Shown in pieces: positions 19,110-28,491 of a DNA stretch of 64,000 nucleotides (within the stretch, counting starts at the first letter, position 1; each line of letters starts with the position of its first letter). The stretch comes from Lysobacterales bacterium 15-68-25. GTDB lineage: Bacteria; Pseudomonadota; Gammaproteobacteria; Xanthomonadales; Rhodanobacteraceae. A program made the translations under genes and the position numbers. The notes beneath the pieces were generated by a model. It was not told where the DNA came from. It saw only the letters and a list, made by a program, of their open reading frames with translations, and made no database searches. The stretch is taken from positions 124,001 to 188,000 of the forward strand of contig NCKB01000006.1 in NCBI GenBank assembly GCA_002279065.1, written 5' to 3'.

Positions 19110-20793
19110 GCACCTCCACCGTCGCCCGATAGCCCGCTTCCACCGCGCGGCGCCAGTCCTTCCAGTCCAGCACGCCGACGTGGTCGAGCGCGGGGGTGAC
19201 CAGCCGGTGGGCCAGCGCCCGGCGTTCCAGCGCCGCCGCCTCGCCGCTGACCATGCCCGCACGCACCAGGCTGGACACCAGTCCGGGGCGCCGATCGCGG
19301 TCGAGCAGCACGCGCCACCAGGGCGGTGTGACCGCTTCGTCCACGCCGGCACGCAGGGTGATCTCGGCGCGGATGTCCAGCGCCGTGATGTGTGCCAGCC
19401 CGTCGGCCGCCATCACGTCGGTCGGCAGGTTGTTTGCCAGCGCGCCGTCCACCAGCACCTCGCCGCCCTGCAGCACCGGCGGCAGCACGCCGGGGATCGC
19501 GCTGGACGCGCGCAGCGCCAGCCACAGTGGTCCCTGCCGCAGCACCCGCGGGCCGGCGCCGGACAGGCTGGTCGCGGTGGCGAAGAACGGCACCGGCAGG
19601 TCCTCGATTGCCAGCGCGCCAAATGTGCCGCGTAGGGTGCGCGTGGCGCGCGCGCCGCGGGTCAAGGCCACCAGCGGCACGGTCCAGTCCGACAGCAGCC
19701 GCCCGCGCAGGAACGCGTTCACGCAGCGCGACTGCCACTCGTCGACGTTCCATCCGGCGGCCATGCCGGCGCCGACGATGGCGCCGATGCTGCTGCCGCC
19801 GACCGCATCGAATTGCAGGCCCGCTTCGGCCAGCGCACGCAGGGCACCGAGATGTGCCAGGCCGCGCGCGCCACCACCGGCCAGCACCAGGCCGTGGCCG
19901 TGGCCGCTGACCAGCCGCGCCACGCGCATCATGTCGGCGGACCGGCAGACGTGGTGGTGCATCAGCTCGCCGCTGAAGCCGGCGCGCCAGCGCGCGGCAC
20001 TGCCCAGCGCGACCCGGTGGCCGGGATGCACCAGCAGCAGGTGGCGCGGGCGGTGGCGTGCCGCTGCCGGATGGGCCAGCTCCGGCCAGGGGCGGGCCGC
20101 GTCGTTGGCGCGGGCCGCCGGCAGCAGCACGTCCGCCTGGCGCAGGCAGCGCTGTCGCCAGGCCGCGTCCTTCGCCTCGTCCAGATAGATGACGAAGCGC
20201 GCCTGCGCCTCGCGCTCGGCGAACCAGTCGGCGCCGCGATCGCGTCCCTGCTGCGCGTCGATCACCGCGCTGCTGCCGAAGGCTTCCAGCTCGCGTGCCA
20301 GCTGCATCGCCAGCGTGCGTGCCGGCACCGCGGCGTCGGCCGGCAGCAGGGCGAAGGTGCGCGGTGAATCGGCGACCCGCTCTTCCCGCACCCGCGGTTG
20401 CATCCGTGCCACCGTGTCGCGCGCCAGCTGCAGCAGCAGGTCCGGATGCCGGCGCAGCAGCGCCTCGAAGACGGAGCGGTCCAGTCGCAGCAGCTCGCTG
20501 TCGCGCAGCGCGCGCACCGTGCGGTGCCGGGTGCCGTCGCCGAGCAGGCTGGATTCGCCCACGCTCATGCCGGCGCCGAGCTGGCGCAGCAGGGTGGTCG
20601 GTCCGTCGAACACGCCGAGGCTGCCGCTGGCGACCAGGTACAGCGCGTCGGCCGCTTCGCCGGCCTTGAACAGCGGCCGGCCGCCGGGCAGTCCGACCGG
20701 CACCATGTCGGCCGCCAGCGCGCTGCGCGTCGCCGCGTCGAGGCGGCCGAACAGGGGGTGCTCGAGCAGGAGGTCGGCAGGGGCGCGGGCCAT
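19093..20793 (-). CDS. Cyclic-nucleotide-binding domain plus patatin-like phospholipase
   Basis: A 566-residue protein like the bacterial NTE/RssA-related esterases. Residues 10-130 are a CNB domain (LFKAGEAADALYLVASGSL, GESSLLGDG). Residues 300-480 are a patatin domain with the oxyanion loop AGGGARGLAHLG (305-316), nucleophile Ser335 in GSSIG and Asp in VDGALANN. It probably hydrolyses phospholipids at the inner membrane, with activity possibly tuned by a nucleotide or other ligand. The start has a TAGCAT box seven bases upstream and no ribosome binding site, suggesting leaderless translation. Confidence 0.9.
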   Translation of the reverse strand: MARAPADLLLEHPLFGRLDAATRSALAADMVPVGLPGGRPLFKAGEAADALYLVASGSLGVFDGPTTLLRQLGAGMSVGESSLLGDGTRHRTVRALRDSELLRLDRSVFEALLRRHPDLLLQLARDTVARMQPRVREERVADSPRTFALLPADAAVPARTLAMQLARELEAFGSSAVIDAQQGRDRGADWFAEREAQARFVIYLDEAKDAAWRQRCLRQADVLLPAARANDAARPWPELAHPAAARHRPRHLLLVHPGHRVALGSAARWRAGFSGELMHHHVCRSADMMRVARLVSGHGHGLVLAGGGARGLAHLGALRALAEAGLQFDAVGGSSIGAIVGAGMAAGWNVDEWQSRCVNAFLRGRLLSDWTVPLVALTRGARATRTLRGTFGALAIEDLPVPFFATATSLSGAGPRVLRQGPLWLALRASSAIPGVLPPVLQGGEVLVDGALANNLPTDVMAADGLAHITALDIRAEITLRAGVDEAVTPPWWRVLLDRDRRPGLVSSLVRAGMVSGEAAALERRALAHRLVTPALDHVGVLDWKDWRRAVEAGYRATVEVLESEK

Positions 20794-20800
20794 CCGGCGG

Positions 20801-20806
20801 ATGCTA
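20801..20806 (-). promoter_or_regulatory. -10-like TAGCAT box, possible leaderless promoter of the patatin gene
   Basis: TAGCAT on the minus strand ends seven bases before ATG 20793. The -35 is weak. Confidence 0.4.
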
Positions 20807-20900
20807 GGCCGCGGATGTGACAGCACGGTGCCGCAGCCCGCGCCGCCGCTTGATTTCACCCCCGGCGGTCGCCACGCTGGACCACCACGTAGGAGATCCC

Positions 20901-22976
20901 ATGGCTTCCGATACCGCCCCCACCGGCAACCCCCTGCTGTCCGACGCGCCGCTGCCGCCGTTCTCGGCGATCCGTCCCGAGCACGTGGGCCCGGCGGTCG
21001 ATGCGCTGCTGGCCGACTACCGTGCCGCCATCGCCGCGATGACCGCGCCTGGCGCGCCGCACGATTTCGACACGGTGATGCTCGGCCAGGAGCGGCTGGA
21101 GCAGCGGGTGGCGCGGGCGTGGGCACCGGTCGGCCACCTGCATTCGGTGGCGGACACGCCAGCGTTGCGCGAAGCCTACGGTCCGGCCGAGGAAAAGCTC
21201 ACCGACCACGCGCTTGAGCTGGGGCAGAACCGCGACCTCTACGCCGCCGTGCAGGCGCTGGCCGACGCGCCGGAGTTCGCCACCCTGCCGCGCGCGAAGC
21301 GGGCGCTGGTCGAGCACGCGCTGCGCGACTTCCGCCTCTCCGGCGTGGCGCTGGAGGAGCCGGCGCGCAGCCGCTTCCGCGAGATCGGCGTGGCGCTGTC
21401 CAAGCTCGGCACCGAGTTCTCCAACGCCGTGCTCGACGCCACCGATGCGTGGCACGAGCACATCACCGACGAGCGCGATCTCGCCGGCGTGCCCGAGTCC
21501 GGCCGCGCCGTGCTGCGCCAGTACGCGAAGGAACAGGAGCTGGAGGGTTTCCTGGTCACGCTCAAGCAGCCCAGCGTGCAGGCGGTGCTCACCTATGCCG
21601 ACAACCGCGACCTGCGCGAGCGCGTGTACTGGGCCTACCAGACTCGCGCCTCCGACCAGGGTCCGGATGCCGGCAAGTTCGACAACTCCGCGCGCATCGA
21701 CCAGATCATGGCGCTGCGCCACGAGGCCGCGCAGCTGCTCGGCTTCGCCAACGCGGCAGAGGAATCGCTGGCGACCAAGATGGCCGGTTCCACCGACGAG
21801 GTGCTGGTTTTCCTGCGCGACCTCGGCGCGCGTGCCAAGCCGGTCGCACGCAAGGAGCTCGACACGCTGCGCGACTTCGCCAGCCGGGAGCTCAAGCTCG
21901 ACAACCTCGAGCCCTGGGACGTGCCCTACGCCTCGGAAAAGCTGCGCCAGGAGAACTTCGACCTCGACGAGGAACAGCTCAAACCGTACTTCCCGCTGCC
22001 CGCGGTGATCGACGGCCTGTGGGCGATCACCCGCAAGCTCTACGGCATCACCCTGGCCGCGCGCGACGACGTCGACGTGTGGCATCCGGACGTGCGCTAT
22101 TTCGACGTGGTCGACGCCGACGGCCGGGTGTTCGCCGGCGCCTACGTCGACCTGTACGCGCGCAGCGGCAAGCGCGGCGGTGCGTGGATGGACGTGTGCC
22201 GCGCCCGCTTCGATGACGGCACGGCGAAGCAGCTGCCGGTGGCCTTCCTCACCTGCAATTTCGCGCCGCCCACCGAGGGACGGCCCGCCCTGCTCACCCA
22301 CGACGACGTGCTTACCCTGTTCCACGAGTTCGGCCACGGCCTGCACCACCTGCTGACCGAGGTGGACCTGCCCTCGATCGGCGGCATCGACGGGGTGGAA
22401 TGGGATGCGGTGGAACTGCCCAGCCAGTTCATGGAGAACTTCGGCTGGAACCGCGAGGCGCTGGACCTGTTCGCGCGCCACTGGCAGACAGGCGAGAAGC
22501 TGCCGGAGGAACTGTTCCAGCGCATGCTCGCCGCGCGGCATTTCCACGCCGGCCTGTTCCTGGTGCGCCAGCTGGAGTTCGCGCTGTTCGACTTCCTGCT
22601 GCACCGCGACTACGACCCGGCGCAGGGCGCGCGGCCGATGGCCGTGCTCGAGCAGGCGCGCAAGGAGGTGGCGGTGCTGCACCCGCCGGCCTGGCAGCGC
22701 TTCCCGCACGCCTTCAGCCACATCTTCGCTGGCGGCTACGCGGCGGGTTACTACAGCTACCTGTGGGCGGAGCTGCTCAGCGCCGATGCCTTCGGCGCGT
22801 TCGAGGAGGCGGCGAAGGCGGGCGGCAGCGTGATCGATCCGGCCATCGGCGCGCGCTTCCGCCAGGAGATCCTCGCCGTCGGCGCCAGCCGCCCGGCGCT
22901 GGAGAGCTTCGTCGCCTTCCGCGGCCGCAAGCCCGAGCCGGAAGCGCTGCTGCGCAGTCATGGCCTGATCGACTGA
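20901..22976 (+). CDS. prlC: Oligopeptidase A, M3 family metallopeptidase
   Basis: A 691-residue cytoplasmic zinc oligopeptidase that degrades short peptides, including signal-peptide remnants. The zinc site is HEFGHGLHH (His475, Glu476, His479) with the downstream VELPSQFMENF segment providing the third ligand. The length matches E. coli PrlC. A GGAG ribosome binding site precedes ATG 20901. Transcribed away from the patatin gene. Confidence 0.95.
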   Translation: MASDTAPTGNPLLSDAPLPPFSAIRPEHVGPAVDALLADYRAAIAAMTAPGAPHDFDTVMLGQERLEQRVARAWAPVGHLHSVADTPALREAYGPAEEKLTDHALELGQNRDLYAAVQALADAPEFATLPRAKRALVEHALRDFRLSGVALEEPARSRFREIGVALSKLGTEFSNAVLDATDAWHEHITDERDLAGVPESGRAVLRQYAKEQELEGFLVTLKQPSVQAVLTYADNRDLRERVYWAYQTRASDQGPDAGKFDNSARIDQIMALRHEAAQLLGFANAAEESLATKMAGSTDEVLVFLRDLGARAKPVARKELDTLRDFASRELKLDNLEPWDVPYASEKLRQENFDLDEEQLKPYFPLPAVIDGLWAITRKLYGITLAARDDVDVWHPDVRYFDVVDADGRVFAGAYVDLYARSGKRGGAWMDVCRARFDDGTAKQLPVAFLTCNFAPPTEGRPALLTHDDVLTLFHEFGHGLHHLLTEVDLPSIGGIDGVEWDAVELPSQFMENFGWNREALDLFARHWQTGEKLPEELFQRMLAARHFHAGLFLVRQLEFALFDFLLHRDYDPAQGARPMAVLEQARKEVAVLHPPAWQRFPHAFSHIFAGGYAAGYYSYLWAELLSADAFGAFEEAAKAGGSVIDPAIGARFRQEILAVGASRPALESFVAFRGRKPEPEALLRSHGLID

Positions 22977-22996
22977 GTCCTGCCGGACTGCGTCGA

Positions 22997-23048
22997 AGGT
23001 CACGCTCGCGTCGTGACCTCTGGGGCGTGCGCGGCACGGCGCACGCCC
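22997..23048. terminator. Tandem hairpins after prlC
   Basis: Two perfect inverted repeats: 22997-23004 with 23012-23019 (8 bp), and 23023-23032 with 23039-23048 (10 bp). There is no T-run, so they may be intrinsic-like stops or mRNA-stabilising structures. Confidence 0.4.
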
Positions 23049-23084
23049 GTCCAATGGAGGCCCGTTCGACAGGCAAGGATGACG

Positions 23085-24767
23085 ATGAAGCCGTGGCTTC
23101 TGGGCATGATTCCGGTGCTGGCGCTCCTCGCGCTGCGCACCCACGCCGCCTGCGTGCCGGTGGACGTGCGCTACGACGCGACCATGCAGGCCGTCGAGGC
23201 TACCGTCGCCCTGCCGGAAGGTGTCGACAGCATTGCGCTGCGCGACCTGGCGCCCTACCACCGGACGAAGCTGTGGACCTCGCCGGACGGCTCGGCGCGG
23301 ATCGGTGAGACCTCGCTGGCGCCGGCCCGCCCCGGGCAGCGCGTCCTGCACCTGCGCATGGACGTGCGGGCCGATGCGCCCATGAAAGACCGCGCGTATG
23401 CGCCTTATCTGCGCTTCGCCGATGGCACGGTGGCCGTCTACTCGCCGCTGTTCCTCGCGGCGGAAACCTCCGGCACTCTGCTTTGCCCGCGCTGGACTCC
23501 GCCGCCCGGTGAACAGGTGATCGGTTACGGTCGGGCCCAGACCGCGCCGCTCGCCACCGACATGGCGCACGCGGAAGGCTACGTGGTGTTCGGTCACCCG
23601 GAGGTGCTGCGGCACGGCGGTCTGGTGCTGGTGAGCGATCGCCGGGCGCCGGCATGGATCCGCGAGCGCATCGCCGCGCAGGCGCCGGCGCTGGTCGACC
23701 GGTACACCCGCGCCATGGGCCCGGCGACCGTGCCGATGCTGATGCTCTATACCCGTCCCACGCCGGCCCAGGCGCACGATTTCCGCGGCGACCACCTGGA
23801 CGCATCGATCACGCTCGGCCTGTTCGGTGCCACCTGGGACGCTGTGGACGAGGCGACGGCGGACCAGCTCACCCGCTTCCTCGCGCACGAGCTGTTCCAC
23901 AGCTGGGACGGCGATGCGGTCACCGGCTCGCCCGAGGGCGAGGCCCTGCTGGCCAAGGAGGGTGGCGCCGACCTGGCCAAGATCTTCGCCACCGCCACCA
24001 TGCTGAAAGAGTCGCCGCAGGCGGTGCTGGACGCCGTCGCACAGGCCTACAACGCCTGCCTGCTCGAGCTGCCGGCGAAGACCGGCGTGGCGGCAGCGCT
24101 GGCTGGGCGCGAGCCGGGCAAGCTGCCCTACGACTGCGGCGTGCCGTTGATGTACGCGCTGGCCGTCGCCGCCGACCGTGACGATCCCGGCCCGGCTTAC
24201 TTCCGACTCTGGCGGACCTTGCGCGAGGCGCATCGCCGCCATCCGACGGACGGCTACCGCTGGCAGGACCTGATCCCCGCCACGATCGCCCCGGCCGTGC
24301 GCGCGGACCTGGCCCGCGCCATCGCCGAGCCGGGCGCATATCCGGTGGCGATGCGCGCGGCCTGGTCGGCGTTGGGTCTGGACGTCCGCAGCGAAACCCT
24401 CCTGGATGCCGCGACCCGGCGCGCCTGGGCCGGCAAGCTGATGGGCCACCTGATGGCGCAGGACTGCGGTGGCTCGATCAGTTTCTGGAACAACCCCGGC
24501 GGCATCCTGCTCGATAGCCCGCTGCCCCGTTGCCGCACGTTGCGGCCCGGGGCGACAGTGACCTCGATCCTCGGCCAGGCGCTGGAGCGCGCGGACATGC
24601 AGGCGCTGACACGGCAGGTGCGTGCCTTGTGCGCCAAGGGGAACCCGGTCACGGTCGGTTACGCCGCCGGAGCCGGCCGGCCGGCTCCCGCAGTCTCGCC
24701 AGTGCGCTGCACCGCGGCGCTGCCGGACTGGAGCACGCCGGTACGGCTGATTGCACCCGCCCGCTGA
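23085..24767 (+). CDS. Secreted gluzincin-like metallopeptidase
   Basis: A 560-residue protein with a signal peptide (residues 1-22, cleavage near THA). The zinc motif HELFHSWDGD (His268, Glu269, His272) and a following Glu in AKEGGADL recall M61 glycyl aminopeptidases and M1 enzymes. The N-terminal beta-rich domain (about 25-160) also fits M61/M1 layout. Four or more Cys in the C-terminal third suggest disulfides and a periplasmic or secreted location. AAGGA precedes ATG 23085; 23079 is an alternative. The substrate is unknown. Confidence 0.72.
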   Translation: MKPWLLGMIPVLALLALRTHAACVPVDVRYDATMQAVEATVALPEGVDSIALRDLAPYHRTKLWTSPDGSARIGETSLAPARPGQRVLHLRMDVRADAPMKDRAYAPYLRFADGTVAVYSPLFLAAETSGTLLCPRWTPPPGEQVIGYGRAQTAPLATDMAHAEGYVVFGHPEVLRHGGLVLVSDRRAPAWIRERIAAQAPALVDRYTRAMGPATVPMLMLYTRPTPAQAHDFRGDHLDASITLGLFGATWDAVDEATADQLTRFLAHELFHSWDGDAVTGSPEGEALLAKEGGADLAKIFATATMLKESPQAVLDAVAQAYNACLLELPAKTGVAAALAGREPGKLPYDCGVPLMYALAVAADRDDPGPAYFRLWRTLREAHRRHPTDGYRWQDLIPATIAPAVRADLARAIAEPGAYPVAMRAAWSALGLDVRSETLLDAATRRAWAGKLMGHLMAQDCGGSISFWNNPGGILLDSPLPRCRTLRPGATVTSILGQALERADMQALTRQVRALCAKGNPVTVGYAAGAGRPAPAVSPVRCTAALPDWSTPVRLIAPAR

Positions 24768-24792
24768 GGGGGCGACGTTCCGGCCGCTCCCT

Positions 24793-24798
24793 TACAAT
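24793..24798 (+). promoter_or_regulatory. -10 box of xth, possible leaderless start
   Basis: TACAAT ends six bases before ATG 24805, so the transcript would begin at or next to the start codon. There is no ribosome binding site. Confidence 0.5.
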
Positions 24799-24804
24799 GC
24801 GTGG

Positions 24805-25584
24805 ATGAAGATCGCCAGCTGGAACGTCAACTCGCTCAACGTGCGCCTGCCGCACCTCACCCAGTGGCTGGCCGATGCGCAGCCGGACGTGGTGGCGCTG
24901 CAGGAAACCAAGCTGGAGGACGCCAAGTTCCCGGTCGATGCGCTGGCCGCCGCCGGTTACCGTGCGGTGTATTCGGGCCAGAAGACCTACAACGGCGTCG
25001 CCCTGCTTGCCCGCACGGACGGCCAGCCCGAGTTCGCCGACGTGGTCACCGACATCCCCGGGCTGGACGACCCGCAGCGGCGCATCCTTGCCGCCAGCAT
25101 CGGCGAGCTGCGCGTGGTCGACCTGTATGTGGTCAACGGCAAGGCGGTCGGCGACGAGAAGTACGACTACAAGCTCGACTGGATGGCGCGCGTGCGCGAG
25201 TTCCTCGCCGGCGAGCTGGAACGTCACCCGAACCTGGTGGTGCTGGGCGATTTCAACATCTGCCCGGATGACCGCGACGTCTACGACCCGGTGGCTTGGG
25301 GCGAGGACATCCTTTGCTCGCCGCCCGAGCGCGCCGCGCTGAAGGCGATCACCGACCTCGGCCTCACCGACAGCTTCCGCCTGTTCGAGCAGGACGCCGG
25401 CCACTTCAGCTGGTGGGACTACCGGCAGGCGGCGTTCCGGCGCAACATGGGCCTGCGCATCGACCTGATCCTGATCGGCGAGGCGCTCAAGCCGCGCGCG
25501 CGCGCCGCCGCGATCGACCGCGAACCGCGCCGCTGGGAGCGCCCTTCCGACCACACGCCGGTCACGCTGGACCTGGATATCTGA
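24805..25584 (+). CDS. xth: Exodeoxyribonuclease III
   Basis: A 259-residue AP endonuclease and 3'-5' exonuclease of base-excision repair. It starts MKIASWNVNSLNVR; LQETKLED holds the metal-binding Glu, VLGDFNICPDDRDVYDP the catalytic Asp/Asn pair, and SDHTPV the catalytic His. The length and all motifs are standard. Likely expressed from the TACAAT promoter as a leaderless message. Confidence 0.95.
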   Translation: MKIASWNVNSLNVRLPHLTQWLADAQPDVVALQETKLEDAKFPVDALAAAGYRAVYSGQKTYNGVALLARTDGQPEFADVVTDIPGLDDPQRRILAASIGELRVVDLYVVNGKAVGDEKYDYKLDWMARVREFLAGELERHPNLVVLGDFNICPDDRDVYDPVAWGEDILCSPPERAALKAITDLGLTDSFRLFEQDAGHFSWWDYRQAAFRRNMGLRIDLILIGEALKPRARAAAIDREPRRWERPSDHTPVTLDLDI

Positions 25585-25589
25585 CACGC

Positions 25590-26270
25590 ATGAGCAACGC
25601 ATCGAACGACTGGCCCAGCTCGCTGGACGACAGCGAACTGGACGAACTGGACCGCTACCTGCGCGCCCACGCCGAAGGCGACCATCTGCTGCTGGACGGC
25701 GTGCATGGCCTGCTCTCCGCGCTGGCGGTGGGGCCGATCCTGGTGACGCCGGAGGAGTGGCTGCCGGAGGTGCTGCACCAGCCCTTCGAGGACGAAGAAG
25801 AGGGCAACCGGGTGCTGGCCCTGCTGGCCAAGCTCAACGACTCGATCGAGGCCGAACTGGACGTGGACGCCTACGAGCCGATCCTCGGCGAGATCGACAC
25901 CGAGATGGGTCCGGCGCTCAGTGCCGCTGGCTGGTGCGAGGGCTTCAGCCGCGGCATCGATCTGCGCGCGGGACTGTGGGAAACGCGCCTGGCCGAAGAT
26001 CCCGCGCTGATGGAACTGCTCGGCCCGGTGATGGCGCTGGCGGTGGACGAGGGCGTGCTCAACGCCGACGCCGAGTTCGAGAAGCTCAGCGACGAGGAGT
26101 ACGACGAGTGCCTGGCGCAGCTGCCGGCCGTGCTCGGTGCAGTCAGCCGCTACTGGCAGGAGCACCCGGCCACCGAAGCGGAGCTGGAGGCGCTGGCGCG
26201 CACGGCCGTCGCGCAGGAGGACGAGCCGTCGACCCCGCCGCGCCAGCGCAGCGGTCACTGGGTGCACTGA
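25590..26270 (+). CDS. UPF0149 (YecA/YgfB-like) family protein
   Basis: A 226-residue acidic, helical protein. The N-terminal pattern LDDSELDELDRYL and LLDGVHGLLSALAVGP (residues 34-49) and the later GWCEGFSRGID (about 108-118) are UPF0149/YecA hallmarks. It lacks the C-terminal SEC-C zinc motif some members have. Function unknown. It starts five bases after xth. Confidence 0.85.
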   Translation: MSNASNDWPSSLDDSELDELDRYLRAHAEGDHLLLDGVHGLLSALAVGPILVTPEEWLPEVLHQPFEDEEEGNRVLALLAKLNDSIEAELDVDAYEPILGEIDTEMGPALSAAGWCEGFSRGIDLRAGLWETRLAEDPALMELLGPVMALAVDEGVLNADAEFEKLSDEEYDECLAQLPAVLGAVSRYWQEHPATEAELEALARTAVAQEDEPSTPPRQRSGHWVH

Positions 26271-26285
26271 GGTTTCGGGGCGGGC

Positions 26286-27032
26286 GTGATCCCGGTCGGC
26301 CTGTACGAACCGCTCAACGCCCTCAAGCCGGTGGCACCCGGTCTCTGGCTGGCGGATGGCCCGGCGATCCGCATGGCCATTCCCGGTGGCCATATCCCCT
26401 TCCCCACCCGTATGACCGTGGTCCGGCTCGCCGATGGCGGGCTGTGGTGCCATTCGCCGATCGCCCCTGACGCTGGCCTGTTCGCGGCGATCGACGCGCT
26501 GGGACCGGTGCGTCATCTGGTGTCGCCGAACATGCTGCACTACGCGCACATCGCGGCGTGGAAGCAGCGTTACCCCGATGCCGTGGCGTGGGCCTCGCCC
26601 GGCGTGCGCGAACGCGCCGCCGGCCAGCACATCGCGGTGGCGTTCGACGCCGACCTCGACGATGCACCGCCGCCGGACTGGGCCGAAACGCTGGACCAGC
26701 TGCATTTCCGCGGCAGCCGCGTGCTGGAGGAGATCGTGTTCCTGCACCGCGACAGCGGCACGCTGATCCTCACCGACCTGATCGAGAACTTCGAGCCGTC
26801 CCGCCTGCCCGCCGGGATGCGGCTGCTGGTGCGCCTGGCCGGTTCGCTCGACCCCGACGGCAAGGCGCCGGTGGACATGCGCCTGACCTATTTCGGCCGC
26901 AAGCGCCTCGCGCGCGCCTGCCTGGCGCGGATGCTGGCGTGGCGGCCACGCCGGGTGATCCTGGCGCACGGCCGTTGCTATCTGCAGGACGGCGAGGCCG
27001 AGCTGCGCCGTGCCTTCCGCTGGCTGGCTTGA
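26286..27032 (+). CDS. DUF4336 domain protein
   Basis: A 248-residue protein of the DUF4336 family, which resembles a metallo-beta-lactamase fold but without a full metal-binding signature. The segment LVSPNMLHYAHIAAWKQRYPDA is typical, as are FLHRDSGTLILTDLIEN and VILAHGRCY. GTG 26286 is the start, 15 bases after the UPF0149 gene. Function unknown; possibly a hydrolase. Confidence 0.8.
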   Translation: MIPVGLYEPLNALKPVAPGLWLADGPAIRMAIPGGHIPFPTRMTVVRLADGGLWCHSPIAPDAGLFAAIDALGPVRHLVSPNMLHYAHIAAWKQRYPDAVAWASPGVRERAAGQHIAVAFDADLDDAPPPDWAETLDQLHFRGSRVLEEIVFLHRDSGTLILTDLIENFEPSRLPAGMRLLVRLAGSLDPDGKAPVDMRLTYFGRKRLARACLARMLAWRPRRVILAHGRCYLQDGEAELRRAFRWLA

Positions 27033-27126
27033 GCCATTGGCGGAACAATCCGTTCGCCGCTGTGCTCTTGGCGAGCCGCGCGCCGGCGCGCATCTTGGCG
27101 CCATCCCTTTCCGCATGGAGTCCGTC

Positions 27127-27960
27127 ATGACCGAGCGCCGCATCTTCCGCCGCATCCGCGGCATGGACACCGCCGATGGCGCGGGCGTGAAGCTCAAGCG
27201 CGTCATCGGCCAGCCGGCGCTGGACATGCTCGATCCGTTCCTGCTGCTGGACGAGTTCCGCTCCGACCGGGCCGGCGACTACATCGCCGGCTTTCCCGAG
27301 CATCCGCACCGCGGCTTCGAGACGGTCACCTACATGCTGGCCGGCCACATGCAGCACGGCGACAACCAGGGCAACCGGGGCGATCTCGGGCCCGGCAGCG
27401 TGCAGTGGATGACCGCCGGCCGCGGCATCCTGCATTCGGAAATGCCGCAGCAGGAGAATGGCCTGATGTGGGGCTTCCAGCTGTGGGTGAACCTGCCGGC
27501 GAAGGACAAGATGACCGCGCCTCGCTACCAGGACATCGCGCCGGAGCGCATCCCGGTGGTGCAGCCGGCGCCCGGTGTCGAGGTGCGCGTGGTCGCCGGC
27601 GAACTCGGTGGCGCCACCGGCCCGGTCAGCGGCGTGGCCACCGCGCCGATCTATCTCGATATCGCCGTGCAGGCGGGCGCGACGATCACCGTGCCGTTGC
27701 CGGAAGGCCACAGCGCCTTCGCCTATGTGTTCGAGGGTACGTCGGCGCAGGTCGCCGGCGAGTCGCTGGCGCGCAGCGAGCTGGCGGTGCTGACCCACGG
27801 CGACGCGGTGACCATCGCCGGCGGCGATGTCGCGGCGCGCGTGCTGCTGGTCGCCGGCCAGCCGCTGAAGGAGCCGGTCGCCCGCTACGGCCCGTTCGTG
27901 ATGAACACGCCCGAGCAGATCCACGAGGCGATCGCGGATTTCCGCGCCGGCAAGTTCTGA
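27127..27960 (+). CDS. Pirin family protein
   Basis: A 277-residue bicupin. The N-terminal cupin has the pirin iron-binding motif PHRGFETVTYMLAG with HxH, and GRGILHSEMP with the further His. In bacteria several pirins act as quercetinase-like dioxygenases or redox-sensitive regulators. Start ATG 27127, with an upstream 94-base gap. Confidence 0.93.
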   Translation: MTERRIFRRIRGMDTADGAGVKLKRVIGQPALDMLDPFLLLDEFRSDRAGDYIAGFPEHPHRGFETVTYMLAGHMQHGDNQGNRGDLGPGSVQWMTAGRGILHSEMPQQENGLMWGFQLWVNLPAKDKMTAPRYQDIAPERIPVVQPAPGVEVRVVAGELGGATGPVSGVATAPIYLDIAVQAGATITVPLPEGHSAFAYVFEGTSAQVAGESLARSELAVLTHGDAVTIAGGDVAARVLLVAGQPLKEPVARYGPFVMNTPEQIHEAIADFRAGKF

Positions 27961-27963
27961 GCC

Positions 27964-28491
27964 CTAGCCCTTCGTCGCGCGTCGCGTGGGCAGCCACGCC
28001 TCGACGCGCGTGATGTTCGCCGCAAGCGCCCGCGTGCCGTCCAGCGTGCAGGCGTCTTCGTCTGTGGTGGGCGGTTCCAGCGTGGCGAGCTGGCTGTCGA
28101 GCAGGGCCGGCGGCATGAAATGGCTGCGCGTGTGCATCCGCCGCGCCAGCTCCTGCCGCGGCACGGCCAGGTAAACGAAGCCCAGGCCGCGAGAGCCGCC
28201 GCGCAGCCGGTCGCGGTAACGGCGGCGCAGGGCGGAGCAGGCCACCACGCCGCCCTCTCCGGCCGCCTGCCGCGCGGCGATCCAGGTCGCCACGGCATCC
28301 AGCCACGGCGCACGGTCGCTGTCGTCCAGCGGCATGCCCGATGCCATCTTGCGCAGGTTGCCTTCCGGATGCAGCTCGTCGGCATCGAGGAAGCGCGCGC
28401 CTAACGCCTGCGCCAGCGCTGCGCCGAAGCGGCTCTTGCCGGCGCCGGACGCGCTCATCACCACCAGCGCCGGGGCCGCCGGGTCGATCAC
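27964..28491 (-). CDS. gntK: Gluconokinase
   Basis: A 175-residue kinase phosphorylating gluconate to 6-phosphogluconate. The P-loop is SASGAGKS (residues 13-20), in which the usual first Gly is Ser. DADELHPEGNLRKMASGMPLDD and the ACSALRRRYRD motif are characteristic. GTG 28491 overlaps the stop of the small membrane protein gene (GTGA), so it is the last gene of the glycan locus. It may link uptake of glucose units to the Entner-Doudoroff or pentose-phosphate route; that is inference. Confidence 0.9.
   Translation of the reverse strand: MIDPAAPALVVMSASGAGKSRFGAALAQALGARFLDADELHPEGNLRKMASGMPLDDSDRAPWLDAVATWIAARQAAGEGGVVACSALRRRYRDRLRGGSRGLGFVYLAVPRQELARRMHTRSHFMPPALLDSQLATLEPPTTDEDACTLDGTRALAANITRVEAWLPTRRATKG

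Noticed and set aside
20856-24449. Leftward open frame of 1197 codons opposite prlC and the gluzincin gene
   Set aside because: Antisense shadow of two well supported genes.
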